A stretch of 64,000 nucleotides of DNA, taken from contig JAITVH010000152.1 in assembly GCA_031285905.1 (NCBI GenBank), positions 1 through 64,000 of the forward strand. The letters run 5' to 3'. The stretch's first letter is position 1. Each line of letters starts with the position of its first letter. This document shows positions 27,981 through 37,844 of the stretch, piece by piece. Made by a program: the position numbers and the translations under genes. The notes below the pieces were generated by a model that was not told the origin of the DNA, did no database searches, and was given only the letters and a program-made list of their open reading frames with translations. The DNA comes from Prevotella sp. GTDB lineage: Bacteria; Bacteroidota; Bacteroidia; Bacteroidales; Dysgonomonadaceae.

Positions 27981-28081
27981 TTTATCTATAGTCGGGACAG
28001 CCATTAGTGTTCTTAGTCCTTGGCTGATAGATAAAAGAAAAATATGAAAATGTGTAACCTTTGTTACCTTTTAGTTAAAAT
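27981..28081 (+). repeat. Dispersed repeat family A, copy A2
   Basis: The copy begins with TTTATCTATAG and ends with the standard GTAACCTTTGTTACC hairpin and TTTTAGTTAAAAT (28051-28081). The middle differs from A1 and A3: TTATCTAT and CAGCCA pair with TGGCTG and ATAGATAA to make another hairpin. It lies between two plus-strand genes. Confidence 0.8.
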
Positions 28082-28103
28082 TGAGTCATAAATAAAGATA
28101 CAT

Positions 28104-28643
28104 ATGAAGAAAAATTTTTATATCATAACAGGTGGCCCCGGAGCCGGCAAAACAACTCTTTTAGAAGAATTACAAAGGAGGGGTTATAAATGTATTCCTG
28201 AAGTAGCACGAAATATTATTAAAGATCAAATAGATAATGGAGGAGATGCTTTGCCTTGGATGGATGCAGAAAAGTATTCAGAATTGATGCTGCTACACTC
28301 CATATCTGATTTTGAAAAGTATAAAGATGAGAGAGATACAGTTTTTTTCGACAGAGGAATTCCTGATACATATGGCTATGAACAATTAATGAATTTTGAG
28401 TATAATGAGAAATTAGTTGCGGCTGTTAGTCAATATAGATACAATCTTATGGTATTTATATTACCTCCATGGGAATATATATATCAAACGGATAACGAAC
28501 GAAAACAAAATTTTAAAACAGCCATTGAAACGTATCAGGTGATGTTGTCAGTTTATAAAAGATTGGGATACAAACCTGTACATGTGCCATGTCTGTCAGA
28601 AACAAATAGAGCCGATTTTGTTGAAAACAGAATAACACTATAA
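28104..28643 (+). CDS. P-loop ATPase/kinase-like protein (AAA_28 type)
   Basis: This 179-residue protein starts with a Walker A at residues 9-17 (ITGGPGAGKTTLL). The second acidic motif is VFFDRGIPDT near residue 74, as in small kinases. The length and layout fit the AAA_28 type, which includes ATP-dependent nucleotide or small-molecule kinase-like proteins. Its substrate is unknown. It stands alone, between repeat A2 and a 314-base intergenic stretch, and it follows the repeat by 22 bases. Confidence 0.78.
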   Translation: MKKNFYIITGGPGAGKTTLLEELQRRGYKCIPEVARNIIKDQIDNGGDALPWMDAEKYSELMLLHSISDFEKYKDERDTVFFDRGIPDTYGYEQLMNFEYNEKLVAAVSQYRYNLMVFILPPWEYIYQTDNERKQNFKTAIETYQVMLSVYKRLGYKPVHVPCLSETNRADFVENRITL

Positions 28644-28957
28644 ATATATTCTATATTATCTCGTGAACAATATAGAATTGTATATGTTAATATAATGTCC
28701 GATATTTATTTATAAACGCCGGATGGCAATAGATAATAATCAAGATATAACATGTTTAGAATAAAAGAATAGATAAAAAATATAAAAAACCTTCAAATTG
28801 AAACTTTATCAAAACAATGTTTTATCAAAATCTGTTTTATTAACAAATAGAGTGTTATTAAATAAATTATTGTAAATTCGCACTCGATAAATGCCTTTTT
28901 ATATCAGTTTAGATTTAATAATAACACAATAATTTACAATGGTAATAATCACTAATT
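28644..28957 (+). other. Intergenic stretch with hairpin and weak porin promoter
   Basis: A perfect 10-bp hairpin (28648-28657 with 28669-28678) follows the P-loop gene but lacks a T-run. TAAATTCG (28873-28880) is a near match to the -7 box of the OmpA-family gene, about 85 bases before its start. The rest is AT-rich and I see no ORF or conserved RNA in it. Confidence 0.5.
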
Positions 28958-28966
28958 ATGTATAAT

Positions 28967-30112
28967 ATGAGAAAATTAATTTTAAGTATTGCGGCCATTG
29001 CTATTACAGCAATGCCTGTTTTTGCGCAAGAGAAGGCTTTAGCTCCTTCAACTATTGGAGATAATTGGTTCTTACAATTACAAGGTGGCGCTACTTATTC
29101 TATAAGTGAAGGTTTCAAAGATGCTGGTTTCGGAGATCTGATAACTCCACATGTAGCTCTTTCATTAGGCAAGTATTTTTCACCAGCGGTGGGTACTCGT
29201 CTACAGGTTGGTGGCTGGTCTGCTAAGCATTATAATTGGACAACGGATGGTACATTCAAAACAAAATATATTCAGACCAATGCTGATGCATTGTTTAATC
29301 TGACTAATATATTTTTGCCATTTGAAGAAAACAGGCCTTTCAATTTCATCGCATTTGCCGGGCTTGGTTATGTTCATGGATTTAAAGACACTAAGAGCGG
29401 TCTTACAACAACAAATATGATTGTTCCTCGTGTTGGTGTCCAAGCTGATTTTCGTCTTAACGATATGGCTAGTCTGAATCTTGAAGTTGCAGGAAACCTG
29501 TTACGTGATGATTTTAATGGAATTAAGACTGGTACAAATTATGATGGAACCGTGAATGTATTAGCTGGTGTATCTTTCAAATTATCAAAAGATGGTTTCA
29601 AACTTGTTGATGTGGCTAATCCTGCTGAAATTAAAGCGTTGAATGACAGGATAAATGAACAAAGAGCATCTTTGGACACTAAAGATTCAGAAATAAGCAG
29701 ACTGAAACGTGAATTAGCTGTTAAGCCTGAACCTCAGGTGATAGTGAAAGAAACAGAGATAGAGGCAGTATCCGAAGTAGAATTGAATGCAGTGGTTGTA
29801 TTCCGTATAGGTAGTGCTAATTTAGAACAAAACCAGGATATTAACATCTATAATGCTGCTCGTTATCTACTTGATAACCCGAGTATTAATGTTATAGTAA
29901 CCGGTTATGCAGATAATAGTACTGGTAGTGCAACTGTAAACCAACGCTTGTCTGAGCAACGTGCTGATGCTGTAGCAAAAGTGTTGATTAATAAATACAA
30001 TATCTCTCCAAACCGTATTACTACTAAAGCTGCCGGAGATAAAATTCAATTGTTCCCTACAGCCCAATGGAACCGTGTAGTAGTATTTACTGCTGTTCCT
30101 GCTGCAAAATAA
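28967..30112 (+). CDS. OmpA-family outer membrane porin
   Basis: This 381-residue protein has a signal peptide (MRKLILSIAAIAITAMPVFA) and an N-terminal beta-barrel domain of about 180 residues with alternating hydrophobic strands. A coiled linker (about 225-260) follows, then a C-terminal peptidoglycan-binding OmpA domain. That domain is seen as VVFRIGSANLEQNQD, VTGYADNSTGS, RLSEQRADAV and NRVVVF. The ATG at 28958 is three codons upstream and in frame. The OmpA-like domain should anchor the barrel to the cell wall. It has its own terminator. Confidence 0.93.
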   Translation: MRKLILSIAAIAITAMPVFAQEKALAPSTIGDNWFLQLQGGATYSISEGFKDAGFGDLITPHVALSLGKYFSPAVGTRLQVGGWSAKHYNWTTDGTFKTKYIQTNADALFNLTNIFLPFEENRPFNFIAFAGLGYVHGFKDTKSGLTTTNMIVPRVGVQADFRLNDMASLNLEVAGNLLRDDFNGIKTGTNYDGTVNVLAGVSFKLSKDGFKLVDVANPAEIKALNDRINEQRASLDTKDSEISRLKRELAVKPEPQVIVKETEIEAVSEVELNAVVVFRIGSANLEQNQDINIYNAARYLLDNPSINVIVTGYADNSTGSATVNQRLSEQRADAVAKVLINKYNISPNRITTKAAGDKIQLFPTAQWNRVVVFTAVPAAK

Positions 30113-30144
30113 GGAATCGAGGAATTATATTCTAAATCTACAAG

Positions 30145-30170
30145 GAAAGGATGTCATATGGCATCCTTTC
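30145..30170 (+). terminator. Intrinsic terminator of the OmpA-family gene
   Basis: GAAAGGATG (30145-30153) pairs perfectly with CATCCTTTC (30162-30170), followed by TTGTTTT. It lies 32 bases after the stop codon. Confidence 0.75.
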
Positions 30171-30203
30171 TTGTTTTACACACTAAAATATATCAGGTTT
30201 TCT

Positions 30204-30234
30204 TTTGTTATTCTGAACTATGGTGGTATTTTTG
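30204..30234 (+). promoter_or_regulatory. pheS promoter
   Basis: TTTG (30204-30207) is followed after exactly 19 bases by TATTTTTG (30227-30234), an excellent Bacteroidota promoter. It rules out the longer in-frame ATG at 30158 as the pheS start. Confidence 0.75.
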
Positions 30235-30259
30235 TACTCGTTTTATTGAGAACCAGCAT

Positions 30260-31279
30260 ATGATTGATAAGATAAACAAACTATTGTCAGAAATTGACAG
30301 CCTGAAAGTAAATAAAGCCGAAGAAATAGAGGCTTTACGCATAAAATACCTGAGTAAAAAAGGAGAAGTATCCGCTTTGATGAATGATTTCCGCGATGTA
30401 GCAGCAGAGCAGAAAAGAGAGGTGGGTATGAGATTGAATGAATTGAAAGAGAAAGCTCAAAATAAGATTAATCAGTTAAAGGAATCTTTGGATAGTTCAC
30501 AATCGGGCGATGATACTATCGACCTTACCCGTACTGCTGCACCAATAGCTTTAGGTACTCGGCATCCTATTTCGATCGTAAAGAAGGATATATGTGATAT
30601 ATTTCGCCGTTTAGGTTTTTCTATTGCAGAAGGTCCGGAAATAGAAGATGACTGGCATGTGTTTTCATCCCTGAATTTTGCGGAAGATCATCCGGCACGT
30701 GATATGCAGGATACTTTCTTTATCGCACGCAGTCCTGAAATAGTTCTTCGCACACATACTTCTTCGGTACAAACGCGTGTTATGGAAAACCAACAACCCC
30801 CTATTCGCATTATTTGTCCGGGAAGAGTTTACCGTAATGAAGCTATTTCTAATCGTTCACATTGTTTTTTTCATCAGGTAGAAGCCTTGTATATTGACAA
30901 GAATGTTTCATTTGCCGATTTGAGGCAAGCCTTACTATTTGTAGCAAAAGAACTGTTTGGCGCTGACACAAAAATACGTCTTCGTCCATCTTATTTTCCA
31001 TTTACTGAGCCTAGTGCCGAAATGGATATTTCATGCAATATCTGTGGAGGAAAGGGTTGCTCATTCTGCAAATATACAGGATGGGTAGAAATACTCGGTT
31101 GCGGAATGGTAGATCCTAATGTATTGGAAAATTGCGGAATCGACAGTAAGGTATATACAGGATACGCTCTGGGAATGGGAGTAGAACGTATTACTAACCT
31201 TAAATACAGAGTGAAAGATATCCGTATGTTCTCTGAAAACGATAAGCGATTCCTTGAGCAATTCGAAAGCGCATACTAA
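30260..31279 (+). CDS. pheS: Phenylalanine--tRNA ligase alpha subunit
   Basis: This 339-residue protein is the catalytic chain of PheRS. It shows the N-terminal tRNA-contacting coiled coil (residues 1-85), then GTRHPISIVKKDI, class II motif 2 (RICPGRVYRNE near 190) and motif 3 (GYALGMGVERI near 310), and FTEPSAEMD near 250. The start at 30260 fits both the promoter position and the standard length of the family. Its partner pheT is at 9275 on the opposite strand, so the two subunits are unlinked here. Confidence 0.96.
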   Translation: MIDKINKLLSEIDSLKVNKAEEIEALRIKYLSKKGEVSALMNDFRDVAAEQKREVGMRLNELKEKAQNKINQLKESLDSSQSGDDTIDLTRTAAPIALGTRHPISIVKKDICDIFRRLGFSIAEGPEIEDDWHVFSSLNFAEDHPARDMQDTFFIARSPEIVLRTHTSSVQTRVMENQQPPIRIICPGRVYRNEAISNRSHCFFHQVEALYIDKNVSFADLRQALLFVAKELFGADTKIRLRPSYFPFTEPSAEMDISCNICGGKGCSFCKYTGWVEILGCGMVDPNVLENCGIDSKVYTGYALGMGVERITNLKYRVKDIRMFSENDKRFLEQFESAY

Positions 31280-31303
31280 TCTGATTATAACATTGATATA
31301 TAT

Positions 31304-31330
31304 AAAAGAGCTGTTTTTAATGGCTCTTTT
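31304..31330 (+). terminator. Intrinsic terminator of pheS
   Basis: AAAAGAGC (31304-31311) pairs perfectly with GCTCTTTT (31323-31330), followed by TT. It overlaps the last codons of the convergent hemolysin-family gene. Confidence 0.8.
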
Positions 31331-32594
31331 TTATTTGTTGATTCACCAAGACTTTGTCGATGCGAGCACCATCCATATCTACGACTTCCATAGTAAATCC
31401 GTTCCACTCCACTATTTCTCCAGATTGTGGTATATGGCCTAATTTGTCTAGGATAAGACCGCTGATGGTATTATAATCATACTGATTATGTAATTCTCCC
31501 CTTTTGAAATAGGTGAGAAAATTATAGAAAGAAATCTGCCCTTCCACAAGGCAACTGCCGTCTTTACGCTGAATAATTTCAGGTTCTTCCAACGGATCAA
31601 GGATTGTGCCAACCAGAGCTTCTAAAATATCTTTCAGAGAAACTATTCCTTTCAATGTGCCAAATTCGTCACAGATAAGAGCAAATTGCAGATGTTTTGA
31701 TTTCATGACTTCCAGAGCACTATACACTTCCATATTTTCATAAAAATATTGTACCGGACGTATGATATCATGGATATTGAAGTCGGCTTTTTCAATCTTT
31801 CCAACTAAATCTTTTAAATAGACAACACCTTCTACATGATCCAGATCTTTATGCCCAACCGGATATTTATTATACGGATTGTTTTGGATTATATCGAGAA
31901 TCTCTTCATTAGACATGTCGGTATCTATCCATGCAATGTCTCCCCGATGTGTCATAATCGACTCGATATCGCGGTCGCCCAGCGAGAACACTCTCTCTAC
32001 AATATCTTGTTCCACCCCTTGCACTGCTCCGTCCTCTGTCCCTTCTTGTATAATAGATTTAATCTCCTCTTCTGTGACCTTTGCATCTGAACCTTTTATA
32101 CCAAATAGATTAAAAATAAGGCCGGTACTTTTTGAAAGAATCCATACAAAAGGTGATACAATAAGGGATAGGTAGTACATTGGACGTGCTATTATTTTTG
32201 AAATCTTCTCGGCCGAACTCATTCCGATTCGTTTAGGCACTAATTCTCCGAAAATGATAGTAAAGTAAGTAACTATAATAACAATGCTTACCTGGGCTAT
32301 GGGATAAGAATAGGTTGCAGATATACCGATATTACTTAATATTACAGCAAAGTCTTTTGCAATAACATCGCCTGAATATATACCGGTTAAGATACCAATA
32401 AGCGTAATTCCTACTTGTACTGTCGAAAGAAATCGATTAGGGTTATTAGCAAGATTAAGTGCGGCACGGGCAGAGTTACTTCCCTTTTTTGCTTCACTGG
32501 TCAGACTGGATTTTCGTGCAGATATAACTGCAATTTCAGACATTGCAAAGATTCCGTTTAAAAGAATCAATATGGCTATAATACCAATTTCCAT
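31317..32594 (-). CDS. CorC/HlyC-family membrane transporter (DUF21 + CBS)
   Basis: This 425-residue protein begins with a DUF21 membrane domain (about residues 1-170, four hydrophobic segments, including GIFAMSEIAVISARKS). A paired CBS domain follows (about 200-330: SIMTHRGDIAW, ALICDEFGTLKGIVSLKDIL), then a CorC-HlyC C-terminal domain (about 345-420). These proteins are thought to move magnesium or cobalt across the membrane. It is convergent with pheS. A 15-base gap separates it from the upstream alpha/beta hydrolase gene, so the two minus-strand genes may be co-transcribed. Confidence 0.93.
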   Translation of the reverse strand: MEIGIIAILILLNGIFAMSEIAVISARKSSLTSEAKKGSNSARAALNLANNPNRFLSTVQVGITLIGILTGIYSGDVIAKDFAVILSNIGISATYSYPIAQVSIVIIVTYFTIIFGELVPKRIGMSSAEKISKIIARPMYYLSLIVSPFVWILSKSTGLIFNLFGIKGSDAKVTEEEIKSIIQEGTEDGAVQGVEQDIVERVFSLGDRDIESIMTHRGDIAWIDTDMSNEEILDIIQNNPYNKYPVGHKDLDHVEGVVYLKDLVGKIEKADFNIHDIIRPVQYFYENMEVYSALEVMKSKHLQFALICDEFGTLKGIVSLKDILEALVGTILDPLEEPEIIQRKDGSCLVEGQISFYNFLTYFKRGELHNQYDYNTISGLILDKLGHIPQSGEIVEWNGFTMEVVDMDGARIDKVLVNQQIKKSH

Positions 32595-32609
32595 ATATGA
32601 TTGTATTTT

Positions 32610-33428
32610 TTAGTTATACGATTGATATTTAAGGATGAAGTCAACGATCTGTTCCGGATTTTCCAAACTATGGGGATGATGACCTATACCTTCTTTTAAG
32701 ATAACTTCTACTATTCCTCCCAATTCTAAATAGCGGGAGTAGACTATCTCCATGTTTTCTTTATAAGGAACCACATCGTCACTATCTCCGCATACGGCAA
32801 TGATAGGGATATTAGCTTTTGCTAAAACGGAAAGATTATCTATCGGATTATCTTTAAAATCATTCATTTCTTCATCAGTCAGTTCCCATTCATTCAGCAG
32901 ATTTGCCCATAAGTCCTGCTGTTTTCTCGATGGCCAGCTAAACACATTACATACCGGAGCATCTACATACATACAGGCAACTTTATCAGTATTTTTAGCA
33001 GCCCAATTAAAGGCATACAATCCTCCCCTGCTAAATCCTTCTAAAGTTACTTTGGGTGATAATTGGTAGTGGTTGGCAAGAAAATTATAAAGGTTTGTAC
33101 CTGAAGCTACAGCCTTGGGATTACCATAAGAATGTGCTACATCATAAAACACAACATGGAATCCTTTATTCAATAAAGCCATATCTACACTGGGATAAGC
33201 ACCAAAGAAGGCCGGACGCCATATCCAGGGATTACCTTTTGCCGGTTCTTTAGGAATAACAACAAGTGTTTTTCTGCCATCATAATAGAAATTATGACAA
33301 ATATATCCATTCCATTGCATTTCACCATCTTGAGTGACAGTCCATTCTTGTTTTTCTGTTTTTTGAGTACAGCTATAAATATGGACAGATAAAAATATGA
33401 TGAAAAGGATTCTGATATGCTTTGACAT
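32610..33428 (-). CDS. Alpha/beta hydrolase lipoprotein
   Basis: This 272-residue protein has a lipobox (HIYSC) and an alpha/beta-hydrolase fold. The nucleophile serine is in GFSRGG at residue 133. The Asp is likely in CGDSDDVVP near residue 219, and the His in GIGHHPHS near 250. An oxyanion-type segment is present as NPWIWRPAFFG. It resembles secreted esterases in glycan-degrading Bacteroidota, but the substrate is not known. It precedes the CorC-like gene by 15 bases, on the same strand. Confidence 0.8.
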   Translation of the reverse strand: MSKHIRILFIIFLSVHIYSCTQKTEKQEWTVTQDGEMQWNGYICHNFYYDGRKTLVVIPKEPAKGNPWIWRPAFFGAYPSVDMALLNKGFHVVFYDVAHSYGNPKAVASGTNLYNFLANHYQLSPKVTLEGFSRGGLYAFNWAAKNTDKVACMYVDAPVCNVFSWPSRKQQDLWANLLNEWELTDEEMNDFKDNPIDNLSVLAKANIPIIAVCGDSDDVVPYKENMEIVYSRYLELGGIVEVILKEGIGHHPHSLENPEQIVDFILKYQSYN

Positions 33429-33487
33429 ACTAATGCACTATAAGTATTCAAATATAGTTATTTTATATGGAATTTTATAAAAAAGAA

Positions 33488-33518
33488 AAGCTTGTCAGGG
33501 TCTTTTCCTGACAAGCTT
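33488..33518 (-). terminator. Intrinsic terminator of trxA
   Basis: A perfect 12-bp stem (33488-33499 with 33507-33518), followed on the minus strand by TTTCTTTT. It lies 22 bases after the trxA stop codon. Confidence 0.9.
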
Positions 33519-33539
33519 GTTATATATAAACCGAATAAA

Positions 33540-33857
33540 TTATTTCAATAAATTCTCGATCTTTTCAGCTAAAGCTGCTTTTTGAGTAGCTCCTACTTGT
33601 TTATCTACAACTTTACCATCTTTAATAAACAGGATAGTCGGGATATTTCTGATTCCATATTTAGATGTTATTTCATCGTTGTTGTCCACATCTACTTTAC
33701 CAATAGTAACTTTTCCTTCATATTCTGTTGCTAATTGCTCCACAATAGGGCCAACCATTTTACAAGGGCCACACCATTCTGCCCAAAAATCTATAACAAG
33801 AGGTTTGCCGGAATTCAGCACATCCTCAAAGGTCGAATCTGTAATCTCTAAAGCCAT
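33540..33857 (-). CDS. trxA: Thioredoxin
   Basis: This 105-residue cytoplasmic protein is a standard thioredoxin with the redox site WCGPC at residues 28-32 and the cis-proline region NIPTILF near residue 75. It has a -7 box upstream and a very strong terminator downstream, so it is a single-gene unit. No signal peptide is present, so it should act on cytoplasmic disulfides. Confidence 0.97.
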   Translation of the reverse strand: MALEITDSTFEDVLNSGKPLVIDFWAEWCGPCKMVGPIVEQLATEYEGKVTIGKVDVDNNDEITSKYGIRNIPTILFIKDGKVVDKQVGATQKAALAEKIENLLK

Positions 33858-33916
33858 AAGTTATATCTATTTTATCTTTTTTATTATATGTTTACTCTAT
33901 TTTATTTTTTGTAGCG

Positions 33917-33924
33917 CAAAGGTA
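33917..33924 (-). promoter_or_regulatory. -7 box of trxA
   Basis: TACCTTTG on the minus strand fits TAnnTTTG, 59 bases before the start codon. No convincing upstream TTTG is seen. Confidence 0.45.
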
Positions 33925-33951
33925 ATTAATCTATTTTATATATGAAAGTTT

Positions 33952-36900
33952 TTAGTTGATCTTAAATACAAAGTTTTCGTTACTTATCAGATAATCAATC
34001 AAATCCTTTTGAATATTAACCTTTATACTACGCGAGAATAAATCAACTTTCATATTTCTTTCTCCGTCTACTACCTGGAAATATAACAATGAATTACCCG
34101 GATTGTTTTTAGTTAATGACGACAATTCTTCTACCATTTGGTTATTCATATCATGCAGAGGTAATGTGATCGTAATTTTTTCTATTAACTGATCTTTTAC
34201 GTCAGGCAATAACTGTATAGAATTTATTTTAAATTCCATTTGGTTAGCATCAAATCTGCGTCCTTGGACACGCCCCTTGATAAAAAGATAAAGACCTTGA
34301 CGTCCATATTTACCAAAGTTTATGTAGTCGTCTCCAAAAAGTGGTATTTCTCCGCTGCCTGTAAAGTCTTCTATCCTCAGTATCATAAAAGGTTTGCCGT
34401 TTCTGGCCATTCCTTCCCGTACTCCGGACACAAGTCCTCCCAGACTTATTTCCCGGTTTTTCAGGGCATCTTTATCCTCTATTTCGCTCATCCCCACATT
34501 ACATACATGATCTAATATCAGCCTATATTCATCAAGAGGATGGGCTGAAAGATAAATACCAATTAGCTCACGCTCTTTATTCAATCTTTCCAGATCAGAC
34601 CATTTTTCTACTTTGGGAATATCAGGATGTGCTATATCAAAAGAAGTATCATCGCCAAAAAGGGAATTTGTTGCTTGTTCTTTGTCTATCTGATATTTAT
34701 TGCCATACCTAATCAATTGGTCGATAAATGTTTCCCCTTTTCCATTCGCTCCAAAGAATTGTTCCCTGTTAATTTCCTGGAATTCATCAAATGCCCCGGC
34801 CAAAGCAAGAGATTCTATGTTCTTCTTATTGCAGGAACTCAAATTAACCCGTTCCACAAAATCAAAAATACTTTTGAAAGGGCCGTTCTTTCCCCTTTCC
34901 TGTATTATATTCATTACAGCACCCTCTCCTACTCCTTTCACAGCAGCCAGTCCGAAACGGATATCTCCCTTTTTATCCACTGCAAACTTTAGATATGATT
35001 CATTGACATCCGGGCCAAGTACATTCATATTCATGGCTTTACATTCATCCATGAATTTTGTAATTTCAGTTATATTTGAGAGATTTCGGGAAAGTACGGC
35101 AGCCATGTATTCTGATGGATAATTAGCTTTTAACCAAGCAGTCTGATAGGCTACCCACGAGTAACATGTAGCATGCGATTTATTGAAGGCATAAGATGCG
35201 AATTTCTCCCAGTCGGCCCATATCTTTTCCAGTGTTTTCTTATCATGTCCGTTTTTTGCTCCACCTTCGAGAAATTTAGCCTTCAACGCATTCATTTTAT
35301 CAATTAGCTTTTTCCCCATTGCTTTACGTAGTTCATCCGATTGACCACGCGTAAAATTAGCTAATAAGCGGGATAGAAGCATGACCTGTTCCTGATATAC
35401 TGTAATTCCATATGTATCATTCAGATAGCGTTCCATAATGGGAATATCATATGATATCTCTTCGCGCCCATGTTTACGGGCAACGAAGGAGGGAATATAG
35501 TCCATCGGGCCGGGACGATACAGAGCATTCATAGCTATCAGGTCTTCAAACTTTGTCGGCTGTAGTTCTTTCAGATATTTTTGCATACCGGCAGACTCAA
35601 ACTGGAATGTACCGGTCGTTTTCCCTTGACTATACAGCTCATATGTTTTCGTATCTTCAAGTGAAATATTATCTATATCGATAGTCTCCCCTGTTGTATG
35701 TTTTATATTTTCAAGTGCCTCCTTGATAATAGAAAGGGTTTTCAATCCCAGAAAGTCCATCTTTATCAGGCCTGTTTCCTCTATTACAGTACCTTCATAT
35801 TGAGTAACAAGGATATTTTCACCTGTTTCTTTATCTTCAGCCGTACTGACGGGAACAACATCAGAAATATCCTGTTGTCCGATAATAATTCCGCATGCAT
35901 GTACTCCCACATTGCGAACATTACCTTCGAGCATTTGCGCATATTTGATTGTATCTCTGGTGATCTGATCTGGACTATTGGCTGCTTCCTTCAATTCAGG
36001 AACATATTCAATTGCATCTTTAAGAGTTACTTTCTTTTTATCCGGAATACGGTCTGGTACAAATTTCGCTAATCGGTTTGATTCAGCTAAAGGTAGTTTC
36101 TGTACACGGGCTACATCTTTTATAGCTGATTTAGTAGCCATCGTACCATATGTAATAATATGAGCTACTCGTTCCTGTCCATATTTTTCTGTCACCCATT
36201 TTAATACCTTTCCACGCCCGTCATCATCAAAGTCAATATCTATATCGGGCATAGATATACGATCAGGATTAAGAAAACGTTCAAAAAGAAGGTCATATTT
36301 AATAGGGTCAATATCTGTAATCCCCAAACAATAGGCTACAGCCGAACCGGCAGCCGAACCACGTCCAGGGCCTACAGCTACACCCATCTGACGGGCGGCA
36401 GCAATAAAGTCTTGAACGATAAGAAAATAGCCGGGGAATCCCATTTTTTTCATTGTATCAAGTTCGAATTCGAGGCGTTCAACGATTTCTTCGCTCCGGT
36501 CTTTTCCATAACGTTTATCTGCACCTATCATGGCAAGATGACGCAGATAATCGGATTCTAACTTAATACGGATTACCTTATCATATCCTCCCAGACGATA
36601 GTATTCTTTTTCTCCGAATTCTTTTATTAGGTCTTCCTCCGAATACATGATTTTATATCCTTCTTCCGTTCCGAAAGAGACATCAATAGGGAAGAATGGC
36701 ATTAATGCATCCGAATCGATGGAGTAATATTCTACTTTATCAGCAATCTCCAACGTATTCTCTAAAGCTTCAGGGAGATCGTTGAAGATTTGATTCATCT
36801 CGGCACGGGTTTTCAGCCATTCCTGCTTTGTATAGCGCATCCGTTTAGGATCATCGAAGTCTTTGCCTGTACTAAGGCAGATAAGGCGGTCATGTGCATC

Positions 36901-37701
36901 GGCGTCTTCTTCATCCACAAAGTGTACATCATTGGTAGCAATAAGTTTTACATCAAACTTTTTTGCTAACTGTAACATTTCTTTATTTACTCTCTCCTGT
37001 AAAGGGTAGGCTTCGGTATTTGCATCGATACGATTAGTCTTATGGCGTTGCAATTCGAGATAGAAATCATCTCCAAAAAGATTCTTGAACCATAAAAGGG
37101 CTTCTTCTGTTTCTTTCATATCACCTGCTGTAATTTTTTTAGGGATTTCACCTCCAAGGCATGCAGTAGAAACAATTAAGCCTTCATGATATTTTTCAAG
37201 TAATTCCTTGTCTATTCGAGGACGCATATAGAAACCTTCTGTCCATCCATGCGACACCATTTTGATGAGATTCTTATATCCCTGATAGTTTTTGGCCAAC
37301 ACAACGAGATGCCACCCACTCATATCGGGTTTTCCTTCTTTAAAATGTCTTCCCCGTCTTGCCACATAACATTCACAACCTATAATAGGCTTGAACTTTT
37401 TTGCCTCTTCTTCGTGGATTTTATTTTTTAACTCCCCTATTTTAATAGAATTCTCGGGAGACTCTTCTTTTTCGAGTTCTTTTATTTCTGCTTTTAACGC
37501 CTTAATATTCCCATCTATAGGACTATTTTTCTTTTTCACATAGTTAAAGAATTCTTTTACTCCGAACATGGCGCCATGATCAGTAAGGGCGATTCCCTTC
37601 ATTCCATCAGCTATGGCTTTTTCGACCAAGTTCGGGATACTGGCCTGCCCATCGAGCAGTGAATATTGAGAGTGGACGTGGAGGTGTACAAAATTATTCA
37701 T
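33952..37701 (-). CDS. dnaE: DNA polymerase III alpha subunit
   Basis: This 1249-residue protein is the catalytic chain of the replicative polymerase. An N-terminal PHP domain (HVHSQYSLLDG, LTDHG; about residues 6-330) is followed by the polymerase core: GPGRGSAAGS near 440 and the catalytic PDIDIDFDD near 485. The helix-hairpin-helix region and an OB-fold near the end (ISLGGLVSGVREG) follow, then a C-terminal extension. The length is typical of Bacteroidota DnaE. No ORFs from the opposite strand are needed to explain this region. Confidence 0.97.
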   Translation of the reverse strand: MNNFVHLHVHSQYSLLDGQASIPNLVEKAIADGMKGIALTDHGAMFGVKEFFNYVKKKNSPIDGNIKALKAEIKELEKEESPENSIKIGELKNKIHEEEAKKFKPIIGCECYVARRGRHFKEGKPDMSGWHLVVLAKNYQGYKNLIKMVSHGWTEGFYMRPRIDKELLEKYHEGLIVSTACLGGEIPKKITAGDMKETEEALLWFKNLFGDDFYLELQRHKTNRIDANTEAYPLQERVNKEMLQLAKKFDVKLIATNDVHFVDEEDADAHDRLICLSTGKDFDDPKRMRYTKQEWLKTRAEMNQIFNDLPEALENTLEIADKVEYYSIDSDALMPFFPIDVSFGTEEGYKIMYSEEDLIKEFGEKEYYRLGGYDKVIRIKLESDYLRHLAMIGADKRYGKDRSEEIVERLEFELDTMKKMGFPGYFLIVQDFIAAARQMGVAVGPGRGSAAGSAVAYCLGITDIDPIKYDLLFERFLNPDRISMPDIDIDFDDDGRGKVLKWVTEKYGQERVAHIITYGTMATKSAIKDVARVQKLPLAESNRLAKFVPDRIPDKKKVTLKDAIEYVPELKEAANSPDQITRDTIKYAQMLEGNVRNVGVHACGIIIGQQDISDVVPVSTAEDKETGENILVTQYEGTVIEETGLIKMDFLGLKTLSIIKEALENIKHTTGETIDIDNISLEDTKTYELYSQGKTTGTFQFESAGMQKYLKELQPTKFEDLIAMNALYRPGPMDYIPSFVARKHGREEISYDIPIMERYLNDTYGITVYQEQVMLLSRLLANFTRGQSDELRKAMGKKLIDKMNALKAKFLEGGAKNGHDKKTLEKIWADWEKFASYAFNKSHATCYSWVAYQTAWLKANYPSEYMAAVLSRNLSNITEITKFMDECKAMNMNVLGPDVNESYLKFAVDKKGDIRFGLAAVKGVGEGAVMNIIQERGKNGPFKSIFDFVERVNLSSCNKKNIESLALAGAFDEFQEINREQFFGANGKGETFIDQLIRYGNKYQIDKEQATNSLFGDDTSFDIAHPDIPKVEKWSDLERLNKERELIGIYLSAHPLDEYRLILDHVCNVGMSEIEDKDALKNREISLGGLVSGVREGMARNGKPFMILRIEDFTGSGEIPLFGDDYINFGKYGRQGLYLFIKGRVQGRRFDANQMEFKINSIQLLPDVKDQLIEKITITLPLHDMNNQMVEELSSLTKNNPGNSLLYFQVVDGERNMKVDLFSRSIKVNIQKDLIDYLISNENFVFKIN

Positions 37702-37765
37702 AATGCATAGTATTGCTTATTCACAATTTGTAAAGTTACTACAAATTGAATCATCATTAAAACAA

Positions 37766-37800
37766 AAAACATACCAGTTTTCAACAACTAAGTATGTTTT
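37766..37800 (-). terminator. Terminator hairpin upstream of dnaE and downstream of no gene on plus
   Basis: AAAACATAC (37766-37774) pairs perfectly with GTATGTTTT (37792-37800), followed on the minus strand by TTTGTTTT. It can terminate the oxidoreductase gene that ends at 37845. Confidence 0.65.
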
Positions 37801-37844
37801 AATGTTTCAGCTATTCTTGCTTACTTTTTATGTTATATGAAATC